The notes beneath the pieces are model-generated. The model did not search any database and was not told the DNA's origin. It was given only the letters and a program-made list of their open reading frames with translations. The translations under genes were made by a program, and so were the position numbers. A stretch of 9,619 bases of DNA from Opitutaceae bacterium. GTDB lineage: Bacteria; Verrucomicrobiota; Verrucomicrobiia; Opitutales; Opitutaceae. The stretch covers positions 1-9,619 of the forward strand of contig JANXSC010000525.1 of NCBI GenBank assembly GCA_025352845.1. The letters are read 5' to 3'. Positions 1-6,077 of the stretch are shown here, in pieces; the first letter of the stretch is position 1; each line of letters starts with the position of its first letter.

Positions 1-1700
1 CCCTCGACTGGTTCGTGCTCCTCGGGGCCATCGTCGGCATCGCCGCCTACGGCACGTGGCGCACGCGTCACACCGATAAGCTCGACACCTACCTCAAGGG
101 CGGCAGCGCCACGAAGTGGGGCACCATCGGTCTCTCCGTGATGGCCACGCAGGCCAGCACCATCACCTACCTCTCGCTGCCCGGCCAGGCCTACGAAAAC
201 GGGATCGCGTTCATCCAAAACTATTTTGGCCTGCCGCTCGCGCTCATCGTGGTGTGCGCGGTCTTCCTGCCGATTTACCGCAAGCTCGGCGTTTACACCG
301 CCTACGAATTCCTCGGCCAGCGTTTCGATCAAAAGACGCGGCTGCTTGGCGCGGGATTGTTTCTCCTCCAGCGCGGGCTGCAGGCCGGCATCACGATCTA
401 CGCGCCTTCGATCATCCTTGCGACGGTGCTCGGCTGGCGGCTCGACCTCACGATCGTCTTCACGGGTCTCGTCGCGATCGTCTACACGGTGACCGGCGGC
501 AGCGCGGCGGTGAACCTCACGCAGCGGCTTCAGATGGGTGTAATCTTTGGCGGCATGATCACGGCGTTTGTCGTGCTGCTCGTGAAGCTGCCGCCCGACG
601 CCGCGCACATTGCCGGCGCGATGGGCAAGCTCGAGGCCGTGAGCTACACGCCCGATCTCAAGCAGCGCTACACCATCTGGACCGGCATCCTTGGCGGGTT
701 CTTCCTCTCGCTGTCGTATTTCGGCACCGACCAGTCGCAGGTGCAGCGCTACCTCGGCGGCGCGGCGCTGCGCGAGGGCCGGCTCGGCCTGATGTTCAAC
801 GCGCTCTTCAAGATCCCGATGCAGTTCTGCATCGTGATGCTCGGCGCGCTGCTCTTCGTCTTCTACCAGTTCCAGCCCGACACGCCCGCGATCTTCAACC
901 AGACGCAGTGGCAGCGGCAGGTCGCCGGGGCCGACGGGGCGAGGTTCCGGGTGCTCGAGGAAAAACACGCCACCCTCCACGCTGACAAGCAGGCGAAGAT
1001 CCGCGCGTGGGTTTCCGCGCACGATTCCGGTAACGCCACCGCGGAAGCAACTGCGCGCACCGCGATGACCGCCGCGCAAAAAGCCTCGGAAGCCGTGCGC
1101 AACGAGGCGCGCACCGCGCTGCAGGCCGCCGATCCCTCGGCGAAGAAAACCAAGGACTCCGACTACGTCTTCATCACCTTCATCCTCACGCAGCTCCCCC
1201 ACGGCGCGATCGGGCTGCTGCTCGCGGTGATGTTTGCCTCGGCGCTCTCGTCCAAGGCCGGCGAGCTCAACGCCCTCGGCACCACCACCACGATCGATCT
1301 GTGGCGCAGCTTCCGCCCGCTCGCCGTGCGCGACGAGCCGCGCAACGTGAGAAACGCAAAATGGTTCACCGCGCTCTGGGGCCTCTTCGCGATCGGCTTC
1401 GCGCTCTTCGTGAGCTTTGCGGAAAACCTGATCGAGGCGCTGAACATTGTGGCGTCGATTTTCTACCCGGCATTGCTCGGCGTGTTCGTCGTGGCGTTTT
1501 TCCTGAAGTGGGTGCGGGGCACCGCCGTTTTCTGGGCCGCCATCGCCGCGCAACTCGTCGTGCTCGCGATTTATTTCTACGGCAGCATCGCCTACCTCTG
1601 GCTCAACCCCATCGGCTGCGCGGCCTGCGTGGTGTTCAGTGTGGTGCTGCAGGCGATCGGGGTAGGGCGGGTCTCCGACCTGCCCTCGGAACGGAGCTGA
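1..1700 (+). CDS. Sodium:solute symporter (SSS family), 5'-partial
   Basis: This is an integral membrane transporter of the solute:sodium symporter family, expected to use the sodium gradient to take up a small solute; the substrate cannot be read from sequence. The frame is open from base 3 (reads LDWFVLLGAIVG), so the start lies just outside the window and the GTG at 15 is probably internal. About 560 residues are visible with roughly 13 hydrophobic segments. Family signatures are the early stretch GLSVMATQASTITYLSLPGQ, then VYTAYEFLGQRF, LQRGLQAGITIYAPSIIL and, late, SALSSKAGELNALGTTTTID. A hydrophilic Ala/charge-rich insert of about 85 residues (nt 895-1160) separates two membrane segments. 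The last dozen codons (VGRVSDLPSERS) are read from a palindromic intergenic repeat, so the original C-terminus was probably different. Family assignment is firm, substrate unknown. Confidence 0.9.
   Translation, partial: LDWFVLLGAIVGIAAYGTWRTRHTDKLDTYLKGGSATKWGTIGLSVMATQASTITYLSLPGQAYENGIAFIQNYFGLPLALIVVCAVFLPIYRKLGVYTAYEFLGQRFDQKTRLLGAGLFLLQRGLQAGITIYAPSIILATVLGWRLDLTIVFTGLVAIVYTVTGGSAAVNLTQRLQMGVIFGGMITAFVVLLVKLPPDAAHIAGAMGKLEAVSYTPDLKQRYTIWTGILGGFFLSLSYFGTDQSQVQRYLGGAALREGRLGLMFNALFKIPMQFCIVMLGALLFVFYQFQPDTPAIFNQTQWQRQVAGADGARFRVLEEKHATLHADKQAKIRAWVSAHDSGNATAEATARTAMTAAQKASEAVRNEARTALQAADPSAKKTKDSDYVFITFILTQLPHGAIGLLLAVMFASALSSKAGELNALGTTTTIDLWRSFRPLAVRDEPRNVRNAKWFTALWGLFAIGFALFVSFAENLIEALNIVASIFYPALLGVFVVAFFLKWVRGTAVFWAAIAAQLVVLAIYFYGSIAYLWLNPIGCAACVVFSVVLQAIGVGRVSDLPSERS
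1662..1687 (+). repeat. GC-rich palindromic repeat, copy 1
   Basis: First of four copies of a 26-nt element of the form GTAGGGCGGGTC, a three-base loop (TYY), then GACCYGCCCTC. Here the loop is TCC and one stem base is changed (GACCTGCC), leaving a G-T pair. It lies inside the last codons of the symporter gene. Confidence 0.8.
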
Positions 1701-1706
1701 ATTTTG

Positions 1707-1785
1707 ACCACGGATTACACGGATGAAACGGATCAAGGCATACGCTGGCGGGGATCATATCCGTGCCATCCGTGAAATCCGCGGT
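1707..1785. repeat. Imperfect 27-nt inverted repeat built of nonamers
   Basis: The left arm (1707-1733) and the reverse complement of the right arm (1759-1785) agree at 23 of 27 positions by hand alignment. Each arm is itself a run of three units with a 9-nt period around CGGAT (CGGATTACA, CGGATGAAA, CGGAT). The arms are separated by 25 nt and could form a large hairpin between the symporter and the bsh operon. Elements of this CACGGAT type are recalled as common between genes in Verrucomicrobia; this is memory, not a search. Confidence 0.7.
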
Positions 1786-1804
1786 GACGGCTCGTCCTTT
1801 TTCC

Positions 1805-1830
1805 AAAGGCGGGTCGAAGACCCGCCCTAC
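1805..1830 (-). repeat. GC-rich palindromic repeat, copy 2
   Basis: Reverse-oriented copy of the family seen at 1662. The stem GGCGGGTC / GACCCGCC (1808-1815 with 1819-1826) is a perfect 8-bp match around a GAA loop. It ends nine bases before the first codon of the BshC-like gene, so in a transcript starting upstream it would sit where a ribosome has to load. Confidence 0.8.
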
Positions 1831-1835
1831 TTGCG

Positions 1836-2597
1836 ATGAGCGCACCCGTCATCTGCTTCGGCCAGCAACCGTGTGGGTTTTTCCCGCGACGGTTTCTCTA
1901 CGCGAAATTCCAGACTGCGCGCCGGCTCCAATCCGAGATCGGCGGCGAGATCGTGTTCTTCCTCCACGACAGCGATCACGACCTGCGCGAGACGCAGACG
2001 ATTCTGCGGCACCGCAAGACCGATGCGCCGGCGACACTGAACTTCACGGTGGAAAACAAGGTGCAGCGCAAGTGGTCGCCGTTGTTTCTCAAGCGTATCG
2101 CGCCCGGCTGGCACGCGACGACGGCGCGGCAACTCGGCGCCTACGTGTCGGCGGAGCGACTCGAAGCCTTCAAGCAGAACACGGCGACCAACGTCGCGGA
2201 GTTCTGCCTTGAGCAGTATCGCCGCATGGGCCTGCTCGACGGCATCCGCGTCGTGCGCTCCGGCGATCCCGCAGTTCGGACGGTGGCGTGCGACGTGACG
2301 GATTATTTCGCCGACGTGCCGCACGAGGGCCAGATCGTGCGGGCGCGGATGATGGACGGCGTGCTCAAGCTTCACGAGGGCGGCGAGAGCTACGTGACGC
2401 TGCCGCCGTGCCCGATCACGAAGGAACAGATTTCCCCGACACGCGACACGCGGCTCCGCTGGATGCAGAAAGTCGTGCGCTGCACGCACTACATCGCCGG
2501 GGCCGGCGAACAAGCCTACTTGCGCAAAGAGGACGCGCCTGAGATTACCTTTGTCAGCCGTGACGCTATCGACCGCTCCGATGAAGCCTACCACTGA
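1836..2597 (+). CDS. Compact BshC-like protein, candidate cysteine-adding enzyme of bacillithiol synthesis
   Basis: This is a 253-residue protein, first gene of the operon with bshB1 and bshA. At the N-terminus it has GQQ at residues 9-11, F16, Y22, K24 and DSDHD with a following E at 45-52. This follows the BshC pattern GQQ-x-G-x-F ... Y-x-x-YK ... EDHD-x-x-E. Near the C-terminus, HYIAGAGEQAYL (218-229) followed by ITFVSRD resembles the BshC segment GGPGE-x-AY ... P-x-x-x-PR. Typical BshC proteins are about 540 residues, so the middle and the C-terminal coiled coil of ordinary BshC would be missing. By position and motifs the inferred role is ligation of cysteine to GlcN-malate. The gene overlaps bshB1 by 17 nt. 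The ATG follows a strong hairpin and has no Shine-Dalgarno. The motif reading is from memory; function is an inference, and an unrelated protein converging on these motifs cannot be excluded. Confidence 0.6.
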   Translation: MSAPVICFGQQPCGFFPRRFLYAKFQTARRLQSEIGGEIVFFLHDSDHDLRETQTILRHRKTDAPATLNFTVENKVQRKWSPLFLKRIAPGWHATTARQLGAYVSAERLEAFKQNTATNVAEFCLEQYRRMGLLDGIRVVRSGDPAVRTVACDVTDYFADVPHEGQIVRARMMDGVLKLHEGGESYVTLPPCPITKEQISPTRDTRLRWMQKVVRCTHYIAGAGEQAYLRKEDAPEITFVSRDAIDRSDEAYH

Positions 2598-3306
2598 GAC
2601 CGGACCGCTCCTCGCCTTCGGCGCACATCCCGACGACATCGAGTTCGGCTGCGGCGGCATAATCGCCAACGAGGCGTGGAACGGCCGCGCGGTTCACTTT
2701 GTCGTCTGCTCGCGCGGCGAAGCCGGGAGCAACGGCACGCCGGCCGTCCGCACGCGCGAGGCGAAGCGTGCCGCCAAGCTGCTCGGCGCGAGCATCGAGT
2801 TTATCGACCTCGGGGGCGACGCGCATTTCGAGGAGCGGGCCGAGCATGTGGCCAAGCTCGCCGGGCTGATCCGTTCCGGGCGGCCCTCGGTCGTGCTGGC
2901 ACCCAGCACCGTGGAGAACCAACACCCCGATCACGTGAAGCTCGGCCGCATGGTGCGCGATGCCGCGCGGCTGGCGCGGTTCGGCGGTTTGAAAGAGCTG
3001 CGGCGCCTGAAGCCTCACGCCATCGGCCAGTTGTTTTTCTACGCGGTGTCGCCCGATACTGAACCGCCTGACTTGGCGCGCGTGCTCGTGGATATTTCCG
3101 CTCTGGGTGTGATCGCGACGTGGACTGCGGCGATGCAGGCACACGCCTCCCAGATGAAGACGCGCGACTACGCGGAACTGCAACTCACACGCGCGCGGCT
3201 CAACGGCCTGCGCGCCGGCGTGACGCACGCCATACCGCTGTTTCCTGCGGACGCGATTGTCGTTGATTCGCTCGCGTCGCTCGGACGCGCCGCGCGGCGG
3301 TTTTGA
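2581..3306 (+). CDS. bshB1: Bacillithiol biosynthesis deacetylase BshB1 (PIG-L family)
   Basis: This is a zinc-dependent LmbE/PIG-L family deacetylase, expected to remove the acetyl group from GlcNAc-malate to give GlcN-malate, the second step of bacillithiol synthesis, in the cytoplasm. The protein is 241 residues from the ATG at 2581, close to the family's usual length. The metal-binding motif AHPDD (H16, D18, D19) opens the domain, and the second motif HPDH (115-118) supplies the other histidine. SRGEAGSNGTP near residue 50 is the family's R-G-E-x-G-x-x-GTP stretch, and the end (AGVTHA ... IVVDSLASL) also fits BshB1. In-frame TTG (2551) and GTG (2560) codons upstream would lengthen the overlap with the previous gene; the ATG is preferred because it puts the catalytic motif at the usual distance from the start. 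The bshA start follows the stop codon after two bases. Confidence 0.9.
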   Translation: MKPTTETGPLLAFGAHPDDIEFGCGGIIANEAWNGRAVHFVVCSRGEAGSNGTPAVRTREAKRAAKLLGASIEFIDLGGDAHFEERAEHVAKLAGLIRSGRPSVVLAPSTVENQHPDHVKLGRMVRDAARLARFGGLKELRRLKPHAIGQLFFYAVSPDTEPPDLARVLVDISALGVIATWTAAMQAHASQMKTRDYAELQLTRARLNGLRAGVTHAIPLFPADAIVVDSLASLGRAARRF

Positions 3307-3308
3307 TT

Positions 3309-4454
3309 ATGGCGGAACCGGGCGCGCTGCGAATTGGCATCACGTGCTACCCGTCGGTGGGCGGAAGCGGAATCCTCGCGACTGCACTTGGCGTGGAGTT
3401 GGCGCAGCGCGGGCACGAAGTTCACTTCATCAGCTACGAGCGGCCGTTCCGGCTGCCGGCCGGCGCGCCGCGGCTGCATTTCCATCCGGTCGTGATCAAC
3501 GACTACGAGCTGTTCAAGTATCCCGACTACACACTGCCGCTCTCGGTGAAGATGGCCGAGGTCGCGCGCGACCACGCGCTCGATGTGCTCCACGTCCACT
3601 ACGCGGTGCCGCACGCGACCGCCGCGATTCTCGCGCGCGCGATGTTGCCCGAGGGGAAGCGCCCGCGCGTCGTGACCACGTTGCACGGCACCGACACCAC
3701 GCTGCTCGGCCGCGATGCGGGCTACGGCCCGGCGATCCGCCACGCGTTGATGCAATCCGATGCGGTTACGGCTGTTTCGGCGTGGCTCCGCGACGAAACG
3801 CACCGCCTCCTCGCCGTCGATCGCTCGATCGACGTGATTCATAATTTTTACGCACCGAAAGCACCGCAGCGTTCGCGCGAGGATGTGCGCCGCGAACTCG
3901 GCCTGCGCGACGGCGAGGCGATGATCGTGCATCTCTCGAATCTGCGGCCGGTGAAACGCATTGACCTGCTCCTCGACGCCGTCGCGCGGGTGCAGCCGCG
4001 CGCGGCGTTCAAACTCGTGATTCTCGCGGGTGGAGATTTCACGCCGTTTGCCGAGCAGGTGCGGCGCCTCGGGATCGAGGATCGCGTGATCGTGCGCAAC
4101 AAGGTGTTTGAGGTGGAGGATTACCTGCAAGCCGCTGACCTCGGGCTCTTCAGCTCGGAGACGGAGAGTTTCTGCCTCGGGATTCTCGAGGCGATGTGGT
4201 TCGGCTGCCCGAGCGTCTCGACGGCGGTGGGCGGAATTCCAGAGGTGATGGTGTCGGGCGAAAGCGGCGTGCTCGTGCCGATGGGAGATGCGGACGCGCT
4301 GGCACGGGGCGTCGAGTCGATGCTGGCGGACGCGGTAGCGCGGAAAAAAATGGGCGAGGCGGGCCGCCACCGCGCTCGCGAATTATTTTCGGCGGCGGCC
4401 ATCGGGCCGCGTTATGAAGCGTTGTATCGCCGGGTCGTCGGCAACCTGACCTAG
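3309..4454 (+). CDS. bshA: N-acetyl-alpha-D-glucosaminyl L-malate synthase BshA
   Basis: This is a GT-B glycosyltransferase of the GT4 type, expected to transfer GlcNAc from UDP-GlcNAc to L-malate, the first committed step to bacillithiol. The 381-residue length is normal for BshA. Distinctive family stretches are GITCYPSVGGSG near the N-terminus, FKYPDYTLPLSVKMAEVA, LDVLHVHYAVPHA, TTLHGTD (H126-D129) and SNLRPVKR (with R213 and K216). The retaining-transferase EX7E motif is E286 to E294 in ETESFCLGILEAM, followed by VGGIPEV. The ATG at 3309 is two bases after the bshB1 stop; a TTG at 3303 is less likely. It is the last gene of the operon, and its stop is two bases from the stop of the converging tyrA gene, leaving no room for a separate terminator. 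Identification is secure by motifs and context. Confidence 0.95.
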   Translation: MAEPGALRIGITCYPSVGGSGILATALGVELAQRGHEVHFISYERPFRLPAGAPRLHFHPVVINDYELFKYPDYTLPLSVKMAEVARDHALDVLHVHYAVPHATAAILARAMLPEGKRPRVVTTLHGTDTTLLGRDAGYGPAIRHALMQSDAVTAVSAWLRDETHRLLAVDRSIDVIHNFYAPKAPQRSREDVRRELGLRDGEAMIVHLSNLRPVKRIDLLLDAVARVQPRAAFKLVILAGGDFTPFAEQVRRLGIEDRVIVRNKVFEVEDYLQAADLGLFSSETESFCLGILEAMWFGCPSVSTAVGGIPEVMVSGESGVLVPMGDADALARGVESMLADAVARKKMGEAGRHRARELFSAAAIGPRYEALYRRVVGNLT

Positions 4455-4456
4455 GC

Positions 4457-5317
4457 CTACGGCAACGGCTGAAACTGATCGCGGTAGGCTTTGCCGCGTT
4501 CCATCCGGGCGGCGACTTCGAGGTAGTCGCGGTTGGAGAGGGCGACTTGGAATTGATGCAGCTCCTCCTCGAATTCGCGCAGGGCGCGGAGCACTTCGTC
4601 GCGGTTCTGTTCGAGGATGGCGCGCCAGAGGTGCGGGTCGCTGGCGGCGATGCGCGTGGTGTCGCGGAGGCCGCCGCCGGCGTGGTTCCGCCATGCCGGA
4701 TTCTTGCGGGCGAGAAACGCGCAGAGGCTCGACGCGATGACCTGCGGAAGATGGCTGATGTGCGCGACGATTTCGTCGTGCTGATCAGCGTTTACGGTGA
4801 CGACTTCGGACCCGAGCGCGCGCCAGAACGCGGCGACGGCAGTGGTGGCGGTGGTGTCGCTCTCCGGGGTCGGCGTCACGAAACACGTGCGATGCTCAAA
4901 CAATGTGGCGGTGCCGTGCTGCCAGCCGGTTTTTTCCGAGCCGGCCATCGGGTGTGCGCCGATGAAGTGCGCGCGCGGCGCGAGCGCAGCACCACCGAGG
5001 CGCGCGATCTCGCCCTTCACGCTACCGACATCCGTCACGAGCGCGCCTGCGGGCAGCGCGGGCGCAATGCGCTGCACGAGCGGCACGATTTGATCCACGG
5101 GTGCGGCAATGACGACGAGGCTGGCGGCGCGCGCGGCGTCTTCGGGCGTGTCGGCGACGGCGTCGCACCACGGTTGCCCCCTTAGTTCCAAACGCGTTTC
5201 GGGTCGCCGCGCCCAGATGACGATGCGCTGCGCAACACCGCGCGCGCGCGCGGCGCGCGCCACCGATCCGCCGAGCAGGCCGGGCGCGAGGATCGTGAGT
5301 TGCGCGAGGGTGGGCAC
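4457..5317 (-). CDS. tyrA: Prephenate dehydrogenase (TyrA)
   Basis: This NAD(P)-dependent enzyme converts prephenate to 4-hydroxyphenylpyruvate in tyrosine synthesis in the cytoplasm. From a GTG start at 5317 the protein is 286 residues. It has the dinucleotide-binding loop GLLGGS (13-18), TDVGSVK (95-101), GAHPMAGSE (120-128), the HDEI ... SHLP stretch (180-191, with the conserved catalytic-region histidine), and DTTRIAASDPHLW (219-231). There is no chorismate mutase or ACT domain, so feedback control through such a domain is not expected. The open frame extends to an ATG at 5440, but those extra residues are read from the palindromic repeat and look non-coding, so the GTG just before the Rossmann fold is preferred. 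The EVE-domain gene lies upstream on the same strand, separated by two repeat copies. Enzyme class is clear; prephenate versus arogenate preference is not resolved. Confidence 0.92.
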   Translation of the reverse strand: MPTLAQLTILAPGLLGGSVARAARARGVAQRIVIWARRPETRLELRGQPWCDAVADTPEDAARAASLVVIAAPVDQIVPLVQRIAPALPAGALVTDVGSVKGEIARLGGAALAPRAHFIGAHPMAGSEKTGWQHGTATLFEHRTCFVTPTPESDTTATTAVAAFWRALGSEVVTVNADQHDEIVAHISHLPQVIASSLCAFLARKNPAWRNHAGGGLRDTTRIAASDPHLWRAILEQNRDEVLRALREFEEELHQFQVALSNRDYLEVAARMERGKAYRDQFQPLP

Positions 5318-5408
5318 GGGCGGAGGGACGCAAAAACGCCGTGCGGTGTCGAGCGGCGATGCTAGACGGACCGCTGATCCTTGTAGGGTAGAGCGACGGT
5401 GCCTTGAA

Positions 5409-5434
5409 GTAGGGCGGGTCTCTGACCCGCCCTC
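5409..5434 (+). repeat. GC-rich palindromic repeat, copy 3
   Basis: The best-preserved copy: AGGGCGGGTC and GACCCGCCCT form a perfect 10-bp stem around a TCT loop. It lies between the EVE-domain gene and tyrA, 18 nt from an inverted fourth copy. Confidence 0.85.
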
Positions 5435-5452
5435 TTGCACGCTGAGTATTCC

Positions 5453-5478
5453 GAGAGCGGGTCGGAGACCCGCCCTAC
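5453..5478 (-). repeat. GC-rich palindromic repeat, copy 4
   Basis: Reverse-oriented copy. Its reverse complement matches copy 3 at 24 of 26 positions, so copies 3 and 4 can fold separately as small hairpins or together as one long one. It lies just beyond the 3' end of the EVE-domain gene, where it may act as a transcript terminator or 3'-end stabiliser; that role is inferred. Confidence 0.85.
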
Positions 5479-5497
5479 GGTGCTCTTTTCGACGTGC

Positions 5498-5908
5498 TTA
5501 TTTGCCCAGCTTCAGGATGCGGTCGAATTCGGCCCGCAGCACCGGCTGCACCGAGAGGCGGGAGATGCGGAGCAGCGTCATCTTCGCGAGCGCGGGATCG
5601 GCTTTGACGGCCGTGAGCGTGACCGGATGCGCGAGGGCGGGGCCGGCCTTGAGTTCGACGGCGACCCAACCGGGCTCGTCTGCGGTCGTGTCGGGAAACG
5701 CCGCGCGGGTGACCTCGGCGGTGCCGACGACGGCCTTGGTCGTCATGCTCTCGTAGAAGAGCACGCGGTCGCCCGGGCGCATCGTGTTGAGGTGAATGCG
5801 CGCGGCGTAATTGCGGACGCCGGTCCACGCGGTCTGGCCGTCGCGGACGAGGTCGGTCCACGCGTAGGCGTCGGGTTCAGATTTCACGAGCCAGTATTGC
5901 GTTGTCAT
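5498..5908 (-). CDS. EVE domain-containing protein (thymocyte nuclear protein 1-like)
   Basis: This is a 136-residue protein that consists of a single EVE domain, a PUA-like fold that in known members binds modified bases in nucleic acids. The whole length follows the family: YWLVKSEPDAYAW at 5-17, the AWTGVRNYAARIHLNTM stretch, GDRVLFYES, VVGTAEV, then PVTLTAVKADPALAKM and the strongly typical SRLSVQPV near the C-terminus, ending ILKLG. The ATG at 5908 places YWLVKSEPD at the very start, as in homologues; the frame is open upstream to 6079, but that part shows no family features. It is transcribed towards tyrA and diverges from the 39-residue membrane protein, with 29 bases between starts. 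Which modified base it reads in this organism is unknown. Confidence 0.93.
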   Translation of the reverse strand: MTTQYWLVKSEPDAYAWTDLVRDGQTAWTGVRNYAARIHLNTMRPGDRVLFYESMTTKAVVGTAEVTRAAFPDTTADEPGWVAVELKAGPALAHPVTLTAVKADPALAKMTLLRISRLSVQPVLRAEFDRILKLGK

Positions 5909-5937
5909 GCGGCGGGCGGTTTGGTGCGCTGACCGAA

Positions 5938-6057
5938 ATGGAACCGTCCGACGCTGAAAAGCTAAAAGCCCGGCGCGTGCAGCGATTGCTGTATTGGATG
6001 GTGGCGGTGATGATCGGCGTGCCCGTGGTGATTTTCGTGCTGCAAACATTTCGGTAG
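5938..6057 (+). CDS. 39-residue single-pass membrane protein, hypothetical
   Basis: A short open frame begins MEPSDAEKLKARRVQRLLYW, followed by one strongly hydrophobic segment (about residues 19-36, WMVAVMIGVPVVIFVLQ), and stops at TAG 6055. The charged head with Arg-rich residues just before the helix suggests a single membrane span with the N-terminus in the cytoplasm. It is 20 bases upstream of the PIN/TRAM gene on the same strand and fills the divergent gap after the EVE gene, so it is probably the first gene of that transcript. I do not recognise a family. Its coding nature rests on amino-acid composition, position and spacing; no ribosome binding site is visible. Confidence 0.6.
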   Translation: MEPSDAEKLKARRVQRLLYWMVAVMIGVPVVIFVLQTFR

Positions 6058-6077
6058 ATTCCGCGTTCTTCGTCTTC

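Noticed and set aside
1827..2669. A 280-codon minus-strand open frame opposite the BshC-like gene.
   Set aside because: Low-complexity Arg/His/Ala composition and no recognisable motif, while the plus-strand frame fits the operon and has BshC-like motifs.
3168..4370. A 400-codon open frame on the minus strand opposite bshB1 and bshA.
   Set aside because: His/Arg/Ala-rich composition without domains; it is a by-product of GC-rich codon usage in bshA, whose motifs are unambiguous.
5318..5440. N-terminal extension of tyrA up to the ATG at 5440.
   Set aside because: It is read from repeat copy 3 and adds an Arg-rich leader before the Rossmann fold, unlike TyrA proteins.
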